This document shows, one piece after another, positions 13,405 to 27,924 of a DNA stretch of 64,000 nt (position 1 is the first letter of the stretch; every line of letters starts with the position of its first letter). Source of the DNA: Neodiprion pinetum (taxonomy: Eukaryota > Arthropoda > Insecta > Hymenoptera > Diprionidae). The notes below the pieces were generated by a model. The model had not been told where the DNA came from and made no database searches. It saw nothing but the letters and a program-made list of their open reading frames with translations. Position numbers and translations under genes: made by a program. Location: assembly GCF_021155775.2 (NCBI RefSeq), contig NC_060237.1, forward strand, positions 6,123,332 through 6,187,331, written 5' to 3'.

Positions 13405-16400
13405 CAGCCTGTAAGCGTCAGCTTTATTTTTATTTTTTTCCTAAGACGTCAATTGAAAACCAGGAAGCTGCAGAAACGGAGTAATTACAACCGAGTTTTG
13501 CGCGATTGGTGCGATGTTACTTATCATTTCGATCGCGTGAGATTCAATCTGAATGCCAAGTTTTCAATTCAATATACCATGGCATCTCTCTCTCTCGCTA
13601 TCACTGCACCGACTAATTAATTCAGACGTAGATGCTAAGGCGGCTCCTCTTCGGTGTAGGCGTGTATAACAGTAACGTTATAAAGCTACAATTAACACGC
13701 GAGAGCTCCGAAAGTTTCCTCCCTTGATACCTGCGTAATACATGAGCGAACGTAGTCCCTGCGTTTCTACCGACTCATACCAGGCTCGGACAAGACGTAG
13801 CGAAAGACTGAAAGCTGAGAAAGGGAGGAAGAGAGGGCGTGGAATGAGAGGAGGGGAGGGGAGAGATTCTCGAGAGATTAGATCCGCCGAGGCGGAGATC
13901 CCGGAGACTCGGCAGTTATTAACAATTAGCTTCCGTTTCCGAGTCGAGCCTGCAGGAAGAGGTCCTCCCTCAACCCTCGAGCCTTGACTCCGACTCCAAC
14001 CCTCCGAAGTCCCTCTATAATACTTCCGAGTAACCGGAGTAAATTCATCCGGCAGTTATTGCGGGGGAAAAGTTTACGCCGGAACCGCCTTGCCTGTCAA
14101 CGTTCCTCAAATGTGATAATAAATAACGCATCGATGTACCTTATAACGTGTATTCACGTTATTTGCGCGGCGCAACGGCGAATGAGACAATTTTAACGTA
14201 TGTTTATCTCTGAAACGTGAGACCCGGTCGTTACACCGATCAAATATATAATTTGTCGCCTCGTTTAATCTGCCTATATTTCAAGATTTTCAATAAAATT
14301 CCCTCATCTTTTTTTCTACATCTATATATGTATATACATATATATGAGGGTATATGTTTCACAATTGATTTGAATTTCGCGGATTTCAGGCAAGGTAGCG
14401 AAATTTTATGTGTATAGATGTTTCGGGTTTCTGCTCCGAATATTTGAAATCAATTTTAAAGTCCGAATGCCTGCGTTATTAGAGGGACGTTGAAAAAACC
14501 CAATTCAAATGGAATTTAAATTACAAGCATTCGATTAGTCAAGTATTTTGTCTCGGGATCCCTAGTGGAAAATTTTACAAACTTTCTGGACATTTTTCTT
14601 ACAAATCTGCGACCGGCAGAGTTTAGTTTGAAAAATTGATTACCCCAACGATTTTTGATCATTCTCATTAGTGTTGCGGTAGCACCTTGTCATTTAAAAA
14701 AAAAATCTTTCTTATAATCAGAGTTAAAAACGGCTATAAGGTACGATTCGGATTAACGCGCAGGGATAAAAAATTATGGGCGTTAGATGCGGCCAGAGAT
14801 TTTTGGGAGCTTCGTTATTTCCAATTTGAAAATTACTCTCCTCTCCACAGTGCGTGGTAATCTCGTTGGCATCGTGCCCACTAAAAATATTCGAGCAAAT
14901 TTTATTACCCGACTATGCTCCGACTTTTCCTGATCAAATTACAATTTTGTCTCGATTAAGAACCGAACCAATATTGACAATATCGAGCGTCTAATAAACA
15001 AAGCTTCTGATCAATCGGTATTCAAAAATACGTTTACGACTTATTTAATGGTTACGGAAGCGAGCATATGGGAAATAATAGTTTCTTACAATTTTGCTGC
15101 TCCTCTGGAAAGCTTTTGTCCTGTCTTGTTCGTATGCCTTCATGAAATTTCCTTACTTTTCCCTGACTTCCGTGACGATTTTTCGAAACCCCTGACTTTT
15201 CCTCGACCTCCGGGCTTTCGGTGACCAGTGGCCACTGCAAGGTTGGTAATCCAGGATTCTAACGACCCTGGAACAACTCTAGACGAATCTCGCGCAAGCC
15301 TGATGATAATGGAAAAAAAAAAGTAATATATGAAAAAGGAAGAAGAAACGGCGAAAATTTTCCACGTCCAGGAGCAAATTCCGGGACAATTACATTATTC
15401 GAGGATTTCCGTGACGACTGGACACAAGTAGGTAGGTATACGTATATGTATAAAAGCCGGTCGCAAAGAAGGGTTAATATTCCCCCGGCATGGATGAATC
15501 TCATCCTGGAGGATGGCGCGGCCCGCAAGTTTGTCTCCGGTGAGTCCGGATGACAACGGTCGGCGGATAGCGCGTGGGTCGGCACTTAATTACACGGGTC
15601 CACTTCCACGAGGGATAAAGTCGAGTTTGCTCGTTGTCCATCTCGCGCTTAAAGGTATATATATGTACCGGCTTTCGCGGGGAAGGCGGTGTGCGTGGGT
15701 GAGCATATTTGCGTACATGCACACCCAGCTATAACGCGGAGTGCCGATAGGAGCGTGCCTTGGTATGCCAATGCGAGGTAACGCGGGGCGATGCGCGCGT
15801 TAGTTTAACAACTAAAACCGACGCACGCGGTCCGTGGAAATAAGCGCACAAAGGGAGAGAGAGAGAAAGCGGTTCGTCGGAGGGACAAGTGGGCTAATAA
15901 AAAATTAATGTAGAGCTGAATTAATATTAACGAGGGTTAATCGGTCCGAGCTTTGATTAGAGGGAAGGCTCGTATCACCCCTCCGAACCACAATCTGCAA
16001 GTTCGAGGGTTCGTTCATCCTTTTCGCCTCTCTCCCGACATTACGGGACGGATCTTAAAAAGTCGAGTTTCAGATTTTCTGCTTTTTCACCCAGCCCATC
16101 CCGCATAATCTGGCAGAATTCCCTCTCGTTATCCTGATAACAACATAAGGGTAACATTTTTTCTTTCATCTCATTTTTTCCATTTTCCTTTTTCTACCTC
16201 TTCGAATTCTCCGCAGAGTTTCACGACTGTTTCACAACTTTATCTACTAAATGTTCAAGATTTGCGAAAGTGTGATGTGAAAGTACGATAACACCGGCCT
16301 TTTATCTCTTCCTACTCTTTTTTAGCTCAACCCCACCTAACAAAAAAAAAAAAAAAACAGAAAAAAGAGCACCCAGTCAGTTCTGCTAGAACTACCGACG

Positions 16401-19400
16401 TGAAAATGCATGATACTTGCAGCAGTTCGAGTTCCGGACATATGATTTTAAAAAAAGCAAAAAAAGAAAAAAACATATAATCCGAGACTTATTTTCTCTA
16501 TCAATTCAACGTTCCAGGGTATTAAAATAAGTCGGGATAGTAGAGAAATATATTTTCAGAGAATTACGATGAGTAACGGTGAGTAAAAACGAGGGCGCGA
16601 GTTGTCAGCATGATTTCCTCCGTTTCGGGAACAACTTGGTAAATTTGAAAAGCGGATCACGTCGGTACCGAAACGGTGAAACCAAGTGGGAAAACGTTGG
16701 ACGAAAAAAGGACGGCTCGCTTGTCTCCTGTAGCTAAGAATCCGCACGCGTCTTTGTTTACACGTGGCAATGACGGTAACGTGATCCTGGAAATCCGCAA
16801 TCAGCATGGTTCACCGATACCGAGCGGCGCAGTCGGAGTCGATCGATCGGAAAATCCGTTCTCGTAACATTTTCAGCCTCAGTTTCTTCGGGCTCCTCGA
16901 CAGTTTTCCACGCAGCAATTTACGGCGAGAGGGCTTAAACGACGGTCCCGCAACTGATCGTGAGATTCGGAGGGAGACCGAACAAAAATTAGTTGCGAAA
17001 ATTTTCAGTTTCAAGCATGTATGTATACATACCTATATATCCCTATACATTTTGTTTTAAATGCATTGAAAGAGAGGAAAAAACAGTGAAAAAGCAAAGA
17101 AAACCAGGGGAGCTACTCGACTGAGTAATAAATGCACATGGAAAGCGCACGGGACACTGTTTTCGGCGATAAGTGATTAAAGAATAAAATGAAAAAGACA
17201 TGGTTTTTTACTCGGAACGCGACGTTTCTCCAGCCTGAATATTTAGACACCGTAAAAATTATATACGCATGTACGGGAGGAGCCGAGGCCTCGAGAAGCG
17301 CAGCCTGGATCCATTACGTGAGTGGTATAAGCACAGACGCTTGCAAAGCTATACGGACTTCTTCATGTTAATTCTACGTGTTTGCATCCGAGACATAAAA
17401 GCACAGGGTTGCTATCATCCGAGTTTCGGTAAACCCGGTAATTTTTCATCTCTCGAATAAAACCTTCGCTAAAATTTGGATTCCGATACAAAGAAGACAA
17501 CTTGATAGTCAAAGAAATTGATCAAAGTAAACAAAAAAACTTTAAAAATCTTGTGTTTGCCGCAGCATACTCGTTGCTCCTACGACTTGTTGACAGTGAT
17601 TTCCGGCCGATTAGCATCCAGATCGCAAAGAATTTGTCTGAGTAGATATCGAAGCAAGAGGACCAAGAAAATATTCCCCAAATCTGGGCAAGTCCGTGTG
17701 AAAATCAATTTTCCAACCCGAAAACTATAGTTCGTGGCGCTATTCGTATGAAATTATCTCCTCCAGATATACTCTGAAAAACTGGAGTCTAAATCAGGGT
17801 TTCTGCTGAGTAAAGAAAAAAAAAACGTTTTTCTCTTTGAAACGGAGGAAGTACGGACTTGAAAGGATTCAAAGACGTTGCGATATAGATCTAGTTGGAC
17901 GTAAACGAGAAGCAACACCGCGAGGTCATCGTCAAAATTTGAAAAAGCTCATCTCTGCTATATTTTCAAAGTAGTACAGAAAGGTTTGCCTAACTCGAAC
18001 CGAACTTCAAATCGAACATATCCAGGCTTGGAACAACTCTTTAAATCGGTGAATTTTCTATTTCTGTACACTACACAATAGTGCCACGGGAACCGTGCAG
18101 TTTTTATTTTTAACTTCTCCCTTAGCGTAAACGATACCGAGTAAATAAAAAGGCTGAAAGTTCAACCCAGCAAAGACGATCCGCGTAGACCGCGTTCTAC
18201 GTACAACATACACAAGACTACAGGTTTTACGAGAGGTTAAAAAAAGGAAAATATTGCGCCTCTCGTAAAAAGCAAGCCGTTATTCATCATTCGAGTTTAT
18301 TTTCCACGTAGATCTTGCGGCCCCTTTCCGTCTCCATACCGAGCACCCGCAGTGCGCGAAAGCGAGGCGTGACACGGGAGACGGTGCACCCAGGGGCCCG
18401 GCGAATACGCCTGCTAGATATACGTTACGAGCATGTGTACTTTGCAAGAAGCATATATGAAGCTCGGAATATGCGAGGCCACTCTGAAATGCATAAGGGG
18501 GATAAAAAGCTGTGGCTGGTAATCCCCCGGGAGCCCAGTTACCGCCCCCCAGGCCCGCCGTCGACTCTCTCAGGTTTTATTCTGGCTGATTCGAGCGAAC
18601 ACGACACGTGCATTACACCTGGCGAACTCTGTCGGGAGGGCTTGCGAATTATTCAAATATCCAGTGGCGCGAGATCGTGAGCTACGCGTTTTTTTATGGT
18701 TTTTTTTTTGGATCAAATCATTGGGATCAATCGCGATCGTTGGGAACGAGCGACAATCGAGATATCAAGACACACTCGGATATATGCTTTCGTAGCTTGG
18801 CTATCATGACAAAATGTATATATTTATATAAGTTTCGTTTTTTTCCAATACAAAATCGTACATTACTTATTATAAGTAACAATAATTGTTATAGTATACT
18901 ATGTGCTCGAGAGCTATAAAATATATCATCAACTGTGCGTTTCGGTATAGTTAGAACCGTATTTCTAGACGTTATTTTTCTCAGTTTTATCCACCCTCGA
19001 ATAATAAAATGATAGCACACTATACCCAAACTTGAGTATAAATAAAATATTTGGCGAAATACTACACATGTGCTACCCGACATGTTCGCCAATTCTCGAA
19101 TGACTTAGACATTGATATACATATATCAGAGATACTCGGTAAATTTATTGCCCTTTTTACGGCTCGCGAATCAAGCGCTATATGCTTGCTATTACACGCC
19201 AGCACTTTCTCGGTCACATTGAATATTCCAATTTTAAGATCGCAGTTCTGCGCACATTTTTGTGCTACACATTACGGCACCATACGTGTATAAATATAAA
19301 ATCCTTTTGCATAAATACTAGAGTATTTAAGTACTTTTTTCGTAAGTACTCTGGTAGATGAGATTTCTTGTGAAAGAATATTTCAATACGATACGAGTAT

Positions 19401-19453
19401 AATAATATCTTTGGTGAATACGATCGATAACTGTATAGAACGAGGGAACTTAC

Positions 19454-19498
19454 CAGCGCGGTGACGTTGGTAACGTCTGGTTTGCTGACGCTGGTCCG
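19454..19498 (-). other. 45-nt candidate cassette exon of the DOCK gene
   Basis: A good acceptor (TTTCAG) and donor (GTAAGT) bracket 45 nt downstream of the exon that ends the recognisable DHR-2 domain. The length is a multiple of three, so it could be included or skipped without changing phase. Joined to the preceding exon it reads SGPASANQTLPTSPR. The residues that follow the DHR-2 domain in this family are variable, so homology cannot confirm it. Confidence 0.5.
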
Positions 19499-22400
19499 CT
19501 GAAACAGTATAAAAACAAATTTGCAGATATATTGACAACCGAATATTTTATTAGTGTGACACAACGTACTATTATGCCTAATGATTATTTCATAGGGCTC
19601 TTTTACCGTACCTCCAAGCGATCAATGGTGTCAATCTTTCGGTCAACCTTTGGTAATTTCGTTCCAACTCTTTTTGGTAATCACGCTGATCGGGTCCGAT
19701 CAGGTTTTTGTTTCGCCTCAGAGCGTCTAGACATTTTTTAGAAAAGTCTTTAAAGCAGAGCCGAAGTTTATGCTGCAGTCTCGAGGGCTGAGTATTCTGC
19801 TCTCGCAGGCCGGATAAAAAGACTACTGCTACTTCGGCTGGACCTTGATTCACCGTTGTCCCGATGCATCCCTGCAGAACCATTTGTAACATTTTTGCAT
19901 CCGGAGGTTCCTGAGCAGTCGCTGCTGCTACCTGCGATAAGACAAATAGACTTCTTTCATATCGTGATAAAGAGATGATCATCCTTCCTTAAAATTCCGT
20001 CACGAATAGCAATACTGCTCTATCTGCAATAGAGTTTTTACCTCAGCTGTCTTCTTCTGTATATCTTCAATCGCGACCTCGATGGGACTTAATACAATCA
20101 GTTTTCTCGCTACCACCCGAATTCTCGTCTTCAAATACGGAAAATGCGTCGCTACAGTCAATATCGTCTTCCGCTTGCACTGTTCCCGCAACTCTCCGTG
20201 AGCCTTTCCACTCGGAGTGAAGGGGGTAGCAAATACAAAGCGTTCTGTAATAAACAAATTCTGTCAACATGGTGCTGATGATAGACAATTAGTTTCGAAA
20301 AAGTTCAATTTTTCCTTACTGATATTGAAATTTCGGTGAAACACCGTTGGCCTATGACGTAATTCATGAGGCTCGAAGTAAGGCTCGACGTAAGTTATTT
20401 GAACATAGGCTTTGTCCGGTTCCAATTTACTAGGATCTACCGGGTTCGAATCCTTTATTATTACGGTATTATCAGTGCCAAATCTTTCAGCGTAAAAATT
20501 CTCAAGCCTGGAAAATATCTCGGGAAGTTTCGTCAGAGTGGGCTCCTTGTAGACGAATTCGTCTCCAGCCAAGTCACCAAATCGCGTTCCGTAGAATCCA
20601 ACTCTAAAATACGTTCCAAAGACACGCTTTCCAGCAAGCTGCTCCACTCTGGTATACGACTCGTGCAATTTCCTAATAAGCGAAGTGAAAACATATCGAA
20701 ATGTGTGAAACCAAATAACATTTTTCACGAATAGTCGGTTTCATAAAGAATATTGTACCCGTGGATGTTCGCTAATTTTTTATAATCATGAGCGGCTTCG
20801 GCTATCGGCAATAACACTCTGTAAACGTCAGCGATGGCCTCGTACATTCCAGCAGCGTGGAGTGAGCTAGCCGCGTGTTCAAGGAGCCCAGCCAAACCAC
20901 TTTCCGAAAAATCTGGCCCAAGACACAAGCCTTCTTCTCGTCTTGCCAATACGTCATCTCCGACCGCACTTTCCTCGAGAGCGTTTGGTGTCACAGGTGC
21001 CAAAGCGACGGCACCAACTGGCCGGCCTCCTCCACCGGGTTCCAAAAGGTGAAGATACTCTGCAACCAGAGCTGCGCTGTGCACTAGACACATGGCTGCT
21101 TCCGTGTGATTCTTCCTCTCCATATGCTGCTGCGCCATATTTGCTAACCAAGTCAATCTCAGATCTGGCGATCCTTGATATCCCTTTGCAATTCTAGGAA
21201 ATTTTATAAATAATCATCTTTTTTGCTACAAAATTAATCCTTCATTTTTGAAGTAGACTTGCTTCAAGCGCCAAGTGAAACTACGCAAAGATAAGTAAAT
21301 GTAATGGAAGATGCTTTTGCCTCCCTATTAAATAAGTATAATAATGGTTTACGTGTACCTGTACATCAAGTCCAAAAGCATCTCGGGATCTTCCTGGAAC
21401 TCTTTCATCTTCACAGTATCAGATAAAATCATATGGAGATTGAATAACAAGTCCTTAACTTGCTCTGGAAAACTCGTATCCGCTAATTCTGTGTCACGTT
21501 CAGCATAGACCAAGACGGTCTTTAAGGCTCGCCTGAGAGCTCCTTCACTCGGCGCTCTACCACGACCAACTAGCGCAGATAGTGAAGTTGTTACTTGCAT
21601 CTTTACTCGGGCAAAATTCTGACGAAAATGAAGAAAAACGTTATCAGGGGAAAATTTTTAAAACTCATGATTAGTTATGTATGCATGAAATTGTTTTGAA
21701 TGTAAATTGAGCAATTAATCTGGTTTCAAATAACTTTCGTCAACTCACATTTCCAATTTCAAAATTTTGTCGCATTAGCAGATACAAACTAGCTGCTGCA
21801 TGGCTTCTGACTGCACTTAAAGGTGAACTACACCTGGTCAGCAACGTCAGACACAAGTCTCCACACCTTTCGCTTTCCTCGTCAAAAAGCGCGCTATGAT
21901 ACTTGAATACCAGAGCTCTTTGAGTGTTAAACATATGCTGGAGAACTAAGGTGCTTTGATTTCTGGCCAATGCTCTAAGAAGAACTTTTAAGACCGCACC
22001 GACTACTGCACCTGGAATTAGATGAAATCAAGTTGGTATTAAAAGTATTAAAATTAACATTTCTACCGTTTTCTTTTTTATCATAGAACTTGAAGCAATT
22101 TTTGTACCTCCTCCGCCATCAGCTTGTACAACAGACTCCAGTGTATCCAAAACTACAAGCGAAGCCTCAGCTGCAAGAGCCCCTTCAATATGAGCATCCT
22201 GCTCAACAGCTCGGCCTTCGGTCTGCTCAGTTGGCCTGATTTCCACAGTAAAAACATTAATGCAAAAACTTCTAGTACAATTTTGTCAATTAACAACTCA
22301 CCTATATGGCATTTGATCTTTTCTCCATCTTAGTCGGTCCCCACTGGATCTTTCCTTTCTTCTCAGCATCATTTCGCTTCTGGCACTTCCCTGACCCAGT

Positions 22401-25400
22401 ATAACGTCTTCCAATCTAGACCTAATGTCACTTGTGGCAGCAGCTTGAGGTGGACATCTCTTCAATGCCTTTTTTCCTTTGTATTCAAACGCTGCCGTAG
22501 CAATATTCAGGACTTGTAACAGACTCAGAACACGTCTAGAGCTCAATTCAGAGCACCACTGTGCCAAAGCTGTTTTTTCCAGTCCTTTTAAAACCCAGAG
22601 AGCACACATTAACAAATGCCTGGTGGCCTCGGAGCTCAAGGAAACTCGACATTGCGTTCCAGCTACATCGGTCGACGCGCCTCCTGCTATTGCGAGTGCT
22701 ACAGATTGTGTAATGGAACCAGATTCGTCCAGATAAACGCTCCTCTCCTTAGAATCCCAATGATAAAGTTGTGGCAGTGCGTCCATTATAATGTTTAGGA
22801 GTGGCAAGTAAAGTGCAGCCACACGGGATTTAGCTGATGGATCTGTGTACCTTGGATCTACATCGTGACAGCCCATGAAATAGCGAACAGTACCAATAGC
22901 TTTATTCTGTAGCATAGGATTTGGTATTTCGAGGGTATTGGCAAGGTCTGAGAGAACCAGACCAACGAGGAAATGCTGCTGTCTAAACTCCGAACTGAGT
23001 TCTGAGAATCTTGCTCGGTCTCCTGGTACCAGAGTTGATATTAAACTCCCGGAACTCCCGGTTGATGGACTGGGCGAAGCTGGAGCTGATCCTGACCACC
23101 CCATGTATCCAGTTCCAAAGGGAAGGTTCAAGGCCACGTAATGTTCGTGAGAACAGATCGTTCTGACCAAATCAAGCTTGAGGGCAAATAGTGCAGCAGA
23201 ATCTGGTACATGCATAGATGACTCAGAGAGAGAACAACAACTGACACGAACCAAAGAGAGAACGAATCCTCTGTCCATGATGGACAGTAAATCAGAGAGA
23301 AAATTTCCAAGGCTTGAAATAAGATTAGAAGCTGTGCGGTTTTCTTTTCCACAGCGTATGATCACCTCAGACGTTAATGCCGCCGCGAGGGTGGCAACGT
23401 CGTCTGAAAACTGCGGGGAAAACCGCGATTTCCTTGGAGGTTCGACTCCGTCAATCTCTGACAAAGATACCACCATAGAGCGAACTATAAGCTCGAGGAA
23501 AAACCAGGAATGCGTCATAGCTAGTTCCCGTGCCTGCCCTGTTGAAACAACCCAATGTAAAGCTAACTCCTCATGCAGGAGCCTTCCTGCCGCCTGATTG
23601 TTAACAGACGGCGATTCCTGACGCATTGAGGCTGTTCTATCCAGACCCCTGGTATGGGCTTCCATTTCTAGGTCTTCAACAGGTAGATCTGGATTACTTC
23701 GAGCTCGAACGACGCTCGAGGTGTGTGACAGGGTCGGTAAGCAGCATTGATATGCTGTGTAAGTTGCCAGTAGAGGATGACGCCCGTGGGTATCGACTTG
23801 GTCATCTGGTAGGTTTGTCACATTCCTGACCAGCAAACCGAGAGCTTCGAATACAACAGCTGCTATATTCAAAGGCTGAGACGGCAAAGCTGGAGGCCTG
23901 ACTAATAAGCAGACGAGCTGATCCAGCAGCTGAGGAAGCGAGCGGACTAATGCAGCCGGCGACGCTCTGGCCAGTTCCAACATTGAAGATTTCAACTCTG
24001 ATTCCATTCCTGCTTCACCAATTCGTGGAGGTATGTGACCAGTTTCCAGAGAACCACAAAGTGAAAGGAATCTGGATTTATGAAGATTTTGTACAAGTTA
24101 TAATCAACTATACATTCTAGGAATGATTGAAATTCTGTTCAAATTTTACCTGTCAATATACTTGTCTTGAGGATGTACACTAGACACAGGCTCTAAAATG
24201 AGCGTAAACACTCCCTTGTGAGCGTCTACCCATCTTGTACCTGGCAGACATACATCTGGTGCTATGTACGAATAATTTGCTGGTGGAGGATCTAATGTAG
24301 CTGGCAAACAGAATTCTCCAGACTGCAAGTGCCCATCCCTGAGCAACTGTAGCCACTGAAAAATTAGTTATCATCATTGGTATTATGCATTTTCTTCTCG
24401 ATCTCGTCTAGTTTCCTTCAGTTGCACTACTTATTGATAACTATATTCACCGTGTAAGCAACTGGCATTTCGACGTTCGGTTGTTCAATCTTTTTCTGGC
24501 AGCTGATGTGATAGAATGTAAATAATAGATGGTGCTTAGCGCTCAAATCGGCAGGAAGTCTTATTTTAATTTCATCGTAAAAGCTTGGGTTTTTATTGTG
24601 ATAAGAAACGGACGTGAATGCCTCGTGCGTCATTTCCGGGCATGAAGAACGACCAAATATCGCGGTCAGAGCATCTGCCTCATGCTCACCACCCATCAAT
24701 TGTATTCTCACGGCTATGTTACGAGCAGACACTGCCCTTGCACTGAAATTAGCTTCCTAAAAATGAATAAGGTTACGAACTTTGTTAGAATGTGAAGGAG
24801 GTATAAACTATTGTACACGAGATGTTAACAACATTCAATCAGGATTATGAGTGAAAGTAAAGGCTCAAATTGACATACAATAAGTATACCCAGCTTACCT
24901 TAGGATAAATATAAAGCAGATTACGATATGACAAGTCTGGAGAGACTACTTTGCTAGGAAATTCAAGTATCTCTTTGAATGGCCGGCTCTTCTCGTCAGG
25001 ATAAGGTGTCAATCTTCTCAGGTCCGGATCCAAGCATCGGGGAAGTTCATCAGGTCTTGGACTAAGGTCTAATTTTAGAATACCAGGTAAGCATTTCAAT
25101 CTTTTCAAGTTAGATCCCGGCCTACGTAGCTCTGCCAATAATTTATACAAGTCTTCATCCCTCAGTCGCTCACCCTCCTGCTTGAAGAAACTTGATACAG
25201 TCAGAGTGATAGGCCTACGGAAAAAAACAAAAAATAAAGCAAAACAGCTTACTCGACAAATACAGATAGGGATCATTGATCATCAATAAAAATCTTCAAA
25301 CCTAAAGCTATCTAAGCAGTTGGCAAAATCATCCTGGGACCAGCTACGTCGCTTGTCAGAGCTGCGCCTCTCCAAGGAGCCTCTTCTTGTTGGAGCTTCG

Positions 25401-27491
25401 ACTTTCTTTCTCCATTGCTCTAGTCCTCCAGATTTTCTATCCAAGGATCCGGCACTTCCCGTACTCTCTGAATCATCAGTGCAGCCACCACCAATAACCC
25501 CGGAAAGATGAATGGCTGTCCATGCCAAAGGCATTCTGTAACGTCCAAGTCGCTCGCATGCTGCCACTGCAGCTGCTCTTACCTGTGAAGCAAGAGAAAC
25601 AATGTTGTAATTCAATTAAGTTCAAATGATTTTTGAGTCTCATTACCTTATCTTTATTTTTATCTTCCCGCAAATATGGCTCGGCACATTCCGAGATGTC
25701 ACCTTGCAAAACCTTCTCCAATCTTACGACCAGGAACAAGTCTGGACTTGGTTTACTGATATTGAAAACACAGCTTCTAGCCAAGGTGCTTGTATCACTG
25801 TATGCGATATGACTTCCAAGCATTCGTTTTAATCCCTCAGGATTCATATCAACGTAGAAGTTCTCTGAAACCTACATCAAGTATAAGGCTGTATTATTTG
25901 CAGAACAGTACAGAATAAAACTTGTGATCAGTATCTTGTTACTTAACTACAGTGGATTACATATTAAACCAAATGCATTCGAAACTGGTTGATAAGTTAG
26001 GACGTATAATCTGACATAAACAATATCAATAAGATCCAATTCTTTTTTATTTTATATGTAAAACAAAATAATTGTGCTTCAAGCAACAAACCTTCTTTTT
26101 CTCTCTGGCATCATACAATGCTAAGCTGGCAAATATTGGTTCAACCTCAAGCTCCAACTTCAATTGTAGGCATTTGACTAATATTTTGTGAGAGAATGGC
26201 TCGGAAGGTTCTAAGGCTGGGTTTATCTCCTGCCACTCATCATCTGGTGAGGATGGAGGTGCATAAAGTGGAAACAAAGCTTCCTGAAATACATTTCAAT
26301 CGATCAATTCAACTGAATTAGTCTTTTGTTGTCACATAGCTATCATAATCCCTATCGCACCTGACGGTCTTCCGAACGTTTCTCTTCATTTGTCAGATCC
26401 ACAGTTTCCGGGCAAACGCGGTCCAGAAGTCCAGGTAATAACGGGTCATGCTGAGAGTGGCGCAGATCCAGACTAGCCCACGAACCCCGTGGTGTATCCG
26501 CAGAATTTGAAAAATCCTCATCATCATGAGGTGACAAAGCACCATTAACATCTTCTTGATCAACCTGATAAGAATTAAATACAAATGCAATTGAACTGCA
26601 TTAAAGGAGGCTTAGTGAAAGTTTCAATAAATTTGGAAATCAGATTATTAAGATGATACCTCAAAGTCCTGTCTGGGTGTATCTTGCAGAAGCCGATCTC
26701 TGGCAATGGGAGAAACTCGTCTTTTGTACTTTCGATTCACTATCACCCAATCTGATGTAAAGGTCTCTACGCATCGCCGTACGTAAGGTGATACTGCATC
26801 CCTTAAAGAGAAATAGTGCAACGATGTAAACTAATATCATAATTACATGTAATTTGTCAATCAATGATTATTAAGCTTCAGATTAAGAGAATTGCATAAG
26901 AGTTATTGTGAGACAGTCTTTTCTACCTAGAACTAATTAAGCTCAATGTCTTACAGTGTTTCAGATGGGACAACAGGTTCTTCTGTTCGAATTTTTCTTT
27001 TAACAACTTTCAACTCGACATCCCCTTGTGGGAAATCTAAGATTAGTCGCAATGGATCACGATCCAACATCGTCTGATGCTGGGCCAAAAATTCTTCATA
27101 GTCCAAAGGCTCCAGCACCTCACAGAGTGACATCTTGAGAAAAAAGATCATAGGGAACATATAAGGGATGTGAACACAACTTTGTCACAGTATAGTGTCA
27201 CTTTGATTAAGTCAGAATTAGACTGCTAAAAATCATTCATATCAAAATTGCATTTTGTGATATGTTTCATAGAATTCATTGTACCTTTCGAATGAAATTT
27301 CCCACTTTCTTAAGTACATTAAATTTAAATTGAAATGATTGCAGTATTACCATTGATGAGAAACCCGAGACGCTGCTGCCACTTTTTGACAAATCTCTTG
27401 AGTAAGATGTTGAAGTAGCTATCTGACGTCTTACGTCAGATGCATGCTGCTTGCTCAATTTATGAGCAAAGGCACGTTGAACTGATGACAT
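19454..27491 (-). CDS. Dedicator of cytokinesis protein 6/7/8 type (DOCK-C; Drosophila zir family), 3' end incomplete
   Basis: This is a guanine nucleotide exchange factor for Rac/Cdc42-type GTPases. Nineteen exons join in frame: 27351-27491, 26955-27133, 26660-26801, 26361-26564, 26092-26283, 25647-25871, 25302-25582, 24899-25214, 24451-24756, 24150-24355, 22302-24071, 22108-22235, 21749-22011, 21359-21618, 20759-21193, 20320-20672, 20042-20244, 19612-19931 and a 45-nt exon 19454-19498, giving about 1,990 residues. Human DOCK7 has about 2,140. The N-terminal DOCK-C region contains the TPRGSWA motif. The DHR-1 (C2-like, lipid-binding) domain lies at about 545-710, with FGRSSCPEM and LLFTFYHISC. 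The catalytic DHR-2 domain lies at about 1540-1970, with FGTYFRVGFYG, YVQITYVEPYF, KMLQMVLQG and ERNYQRL. The start ATG is in the first coding exon; an acceptor at 27532 implies a 5' UTR exon upstream. The C-terminal exon after 19454 was not identified. Assignment to 7 rather than 6 or 8 rests on overall resemblance. Confidence 0.93.
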
Positions 27492-27924
27492 TGTGATCGG
27501 TGAATGCGTGAAAATTCGCTCTATTCAATTCCTGAAAGAAGCAATTTAGGTTAGGCGAATTCTTGAATTAGCATCATTTATACGTAATTTATCAGTCCAC
27601 TCAGTTTCCACTTGATGAAGTTTACTTTGCCGCAGATAACAATATCGCCATGACTCAACAGTGAAACATTGTCAAGTGTCAAGATAAAATCAAATTCTAA
27701 CAAGGTTACATACACGAATTTTACAACCTATTAGTCGGTCGGTACCCTTCGAAATGTTAAGAAATGAATTTACTTGCTTGACATAAGATTATTCCATCAA
27801 AGCCCTGCCCATCGTTTTTCAAGTTTATATGTCACGATCCCATTTCTGGGATATTGTTATGTCATACACAATTCACCATTTAATTGACTGAACAGACTGA
27901 TGCACGTTTGACACAACAGTCAAA

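Larger units (their letters stand above)
1..18300. other. Gene-free, comparatively GC-rich region (intergenic or a very large intron)
   Basis: I find no exon that I can support in this stretch on either strand. Open frames of 60-210 codons occur, but they run through low-complexity tracts, show no domain, and often overlap on opposite strands, as expected for GC-rich non-coding DNA. It contains microsatellites, a foldback repeat near 2.7-3.3 kb, a possible decayed transposon near 12.8-13.4 kb, and AT-rich islets with TAAT cores (for example 9,995-10,060 and 15,898-15,960) that could be enhancers. It lies downstream of the DOCK gene, whose terminal exon could fall in its right-hand end. Confidence 0.5.

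Noticed and set aside
18315..18680. 121-codon plus-strand open frame near the DOCK 3' end
   Set aside because: No domain, no splice context, and composition like the rest of the GC-rich region.
20440..20460. GGTTCGAATCC word resembling a tRNA T-arm
   Set aside because: It lies inside a DOCK coding exon and no acceptor, D-arm or anticodon arm can be built around it.
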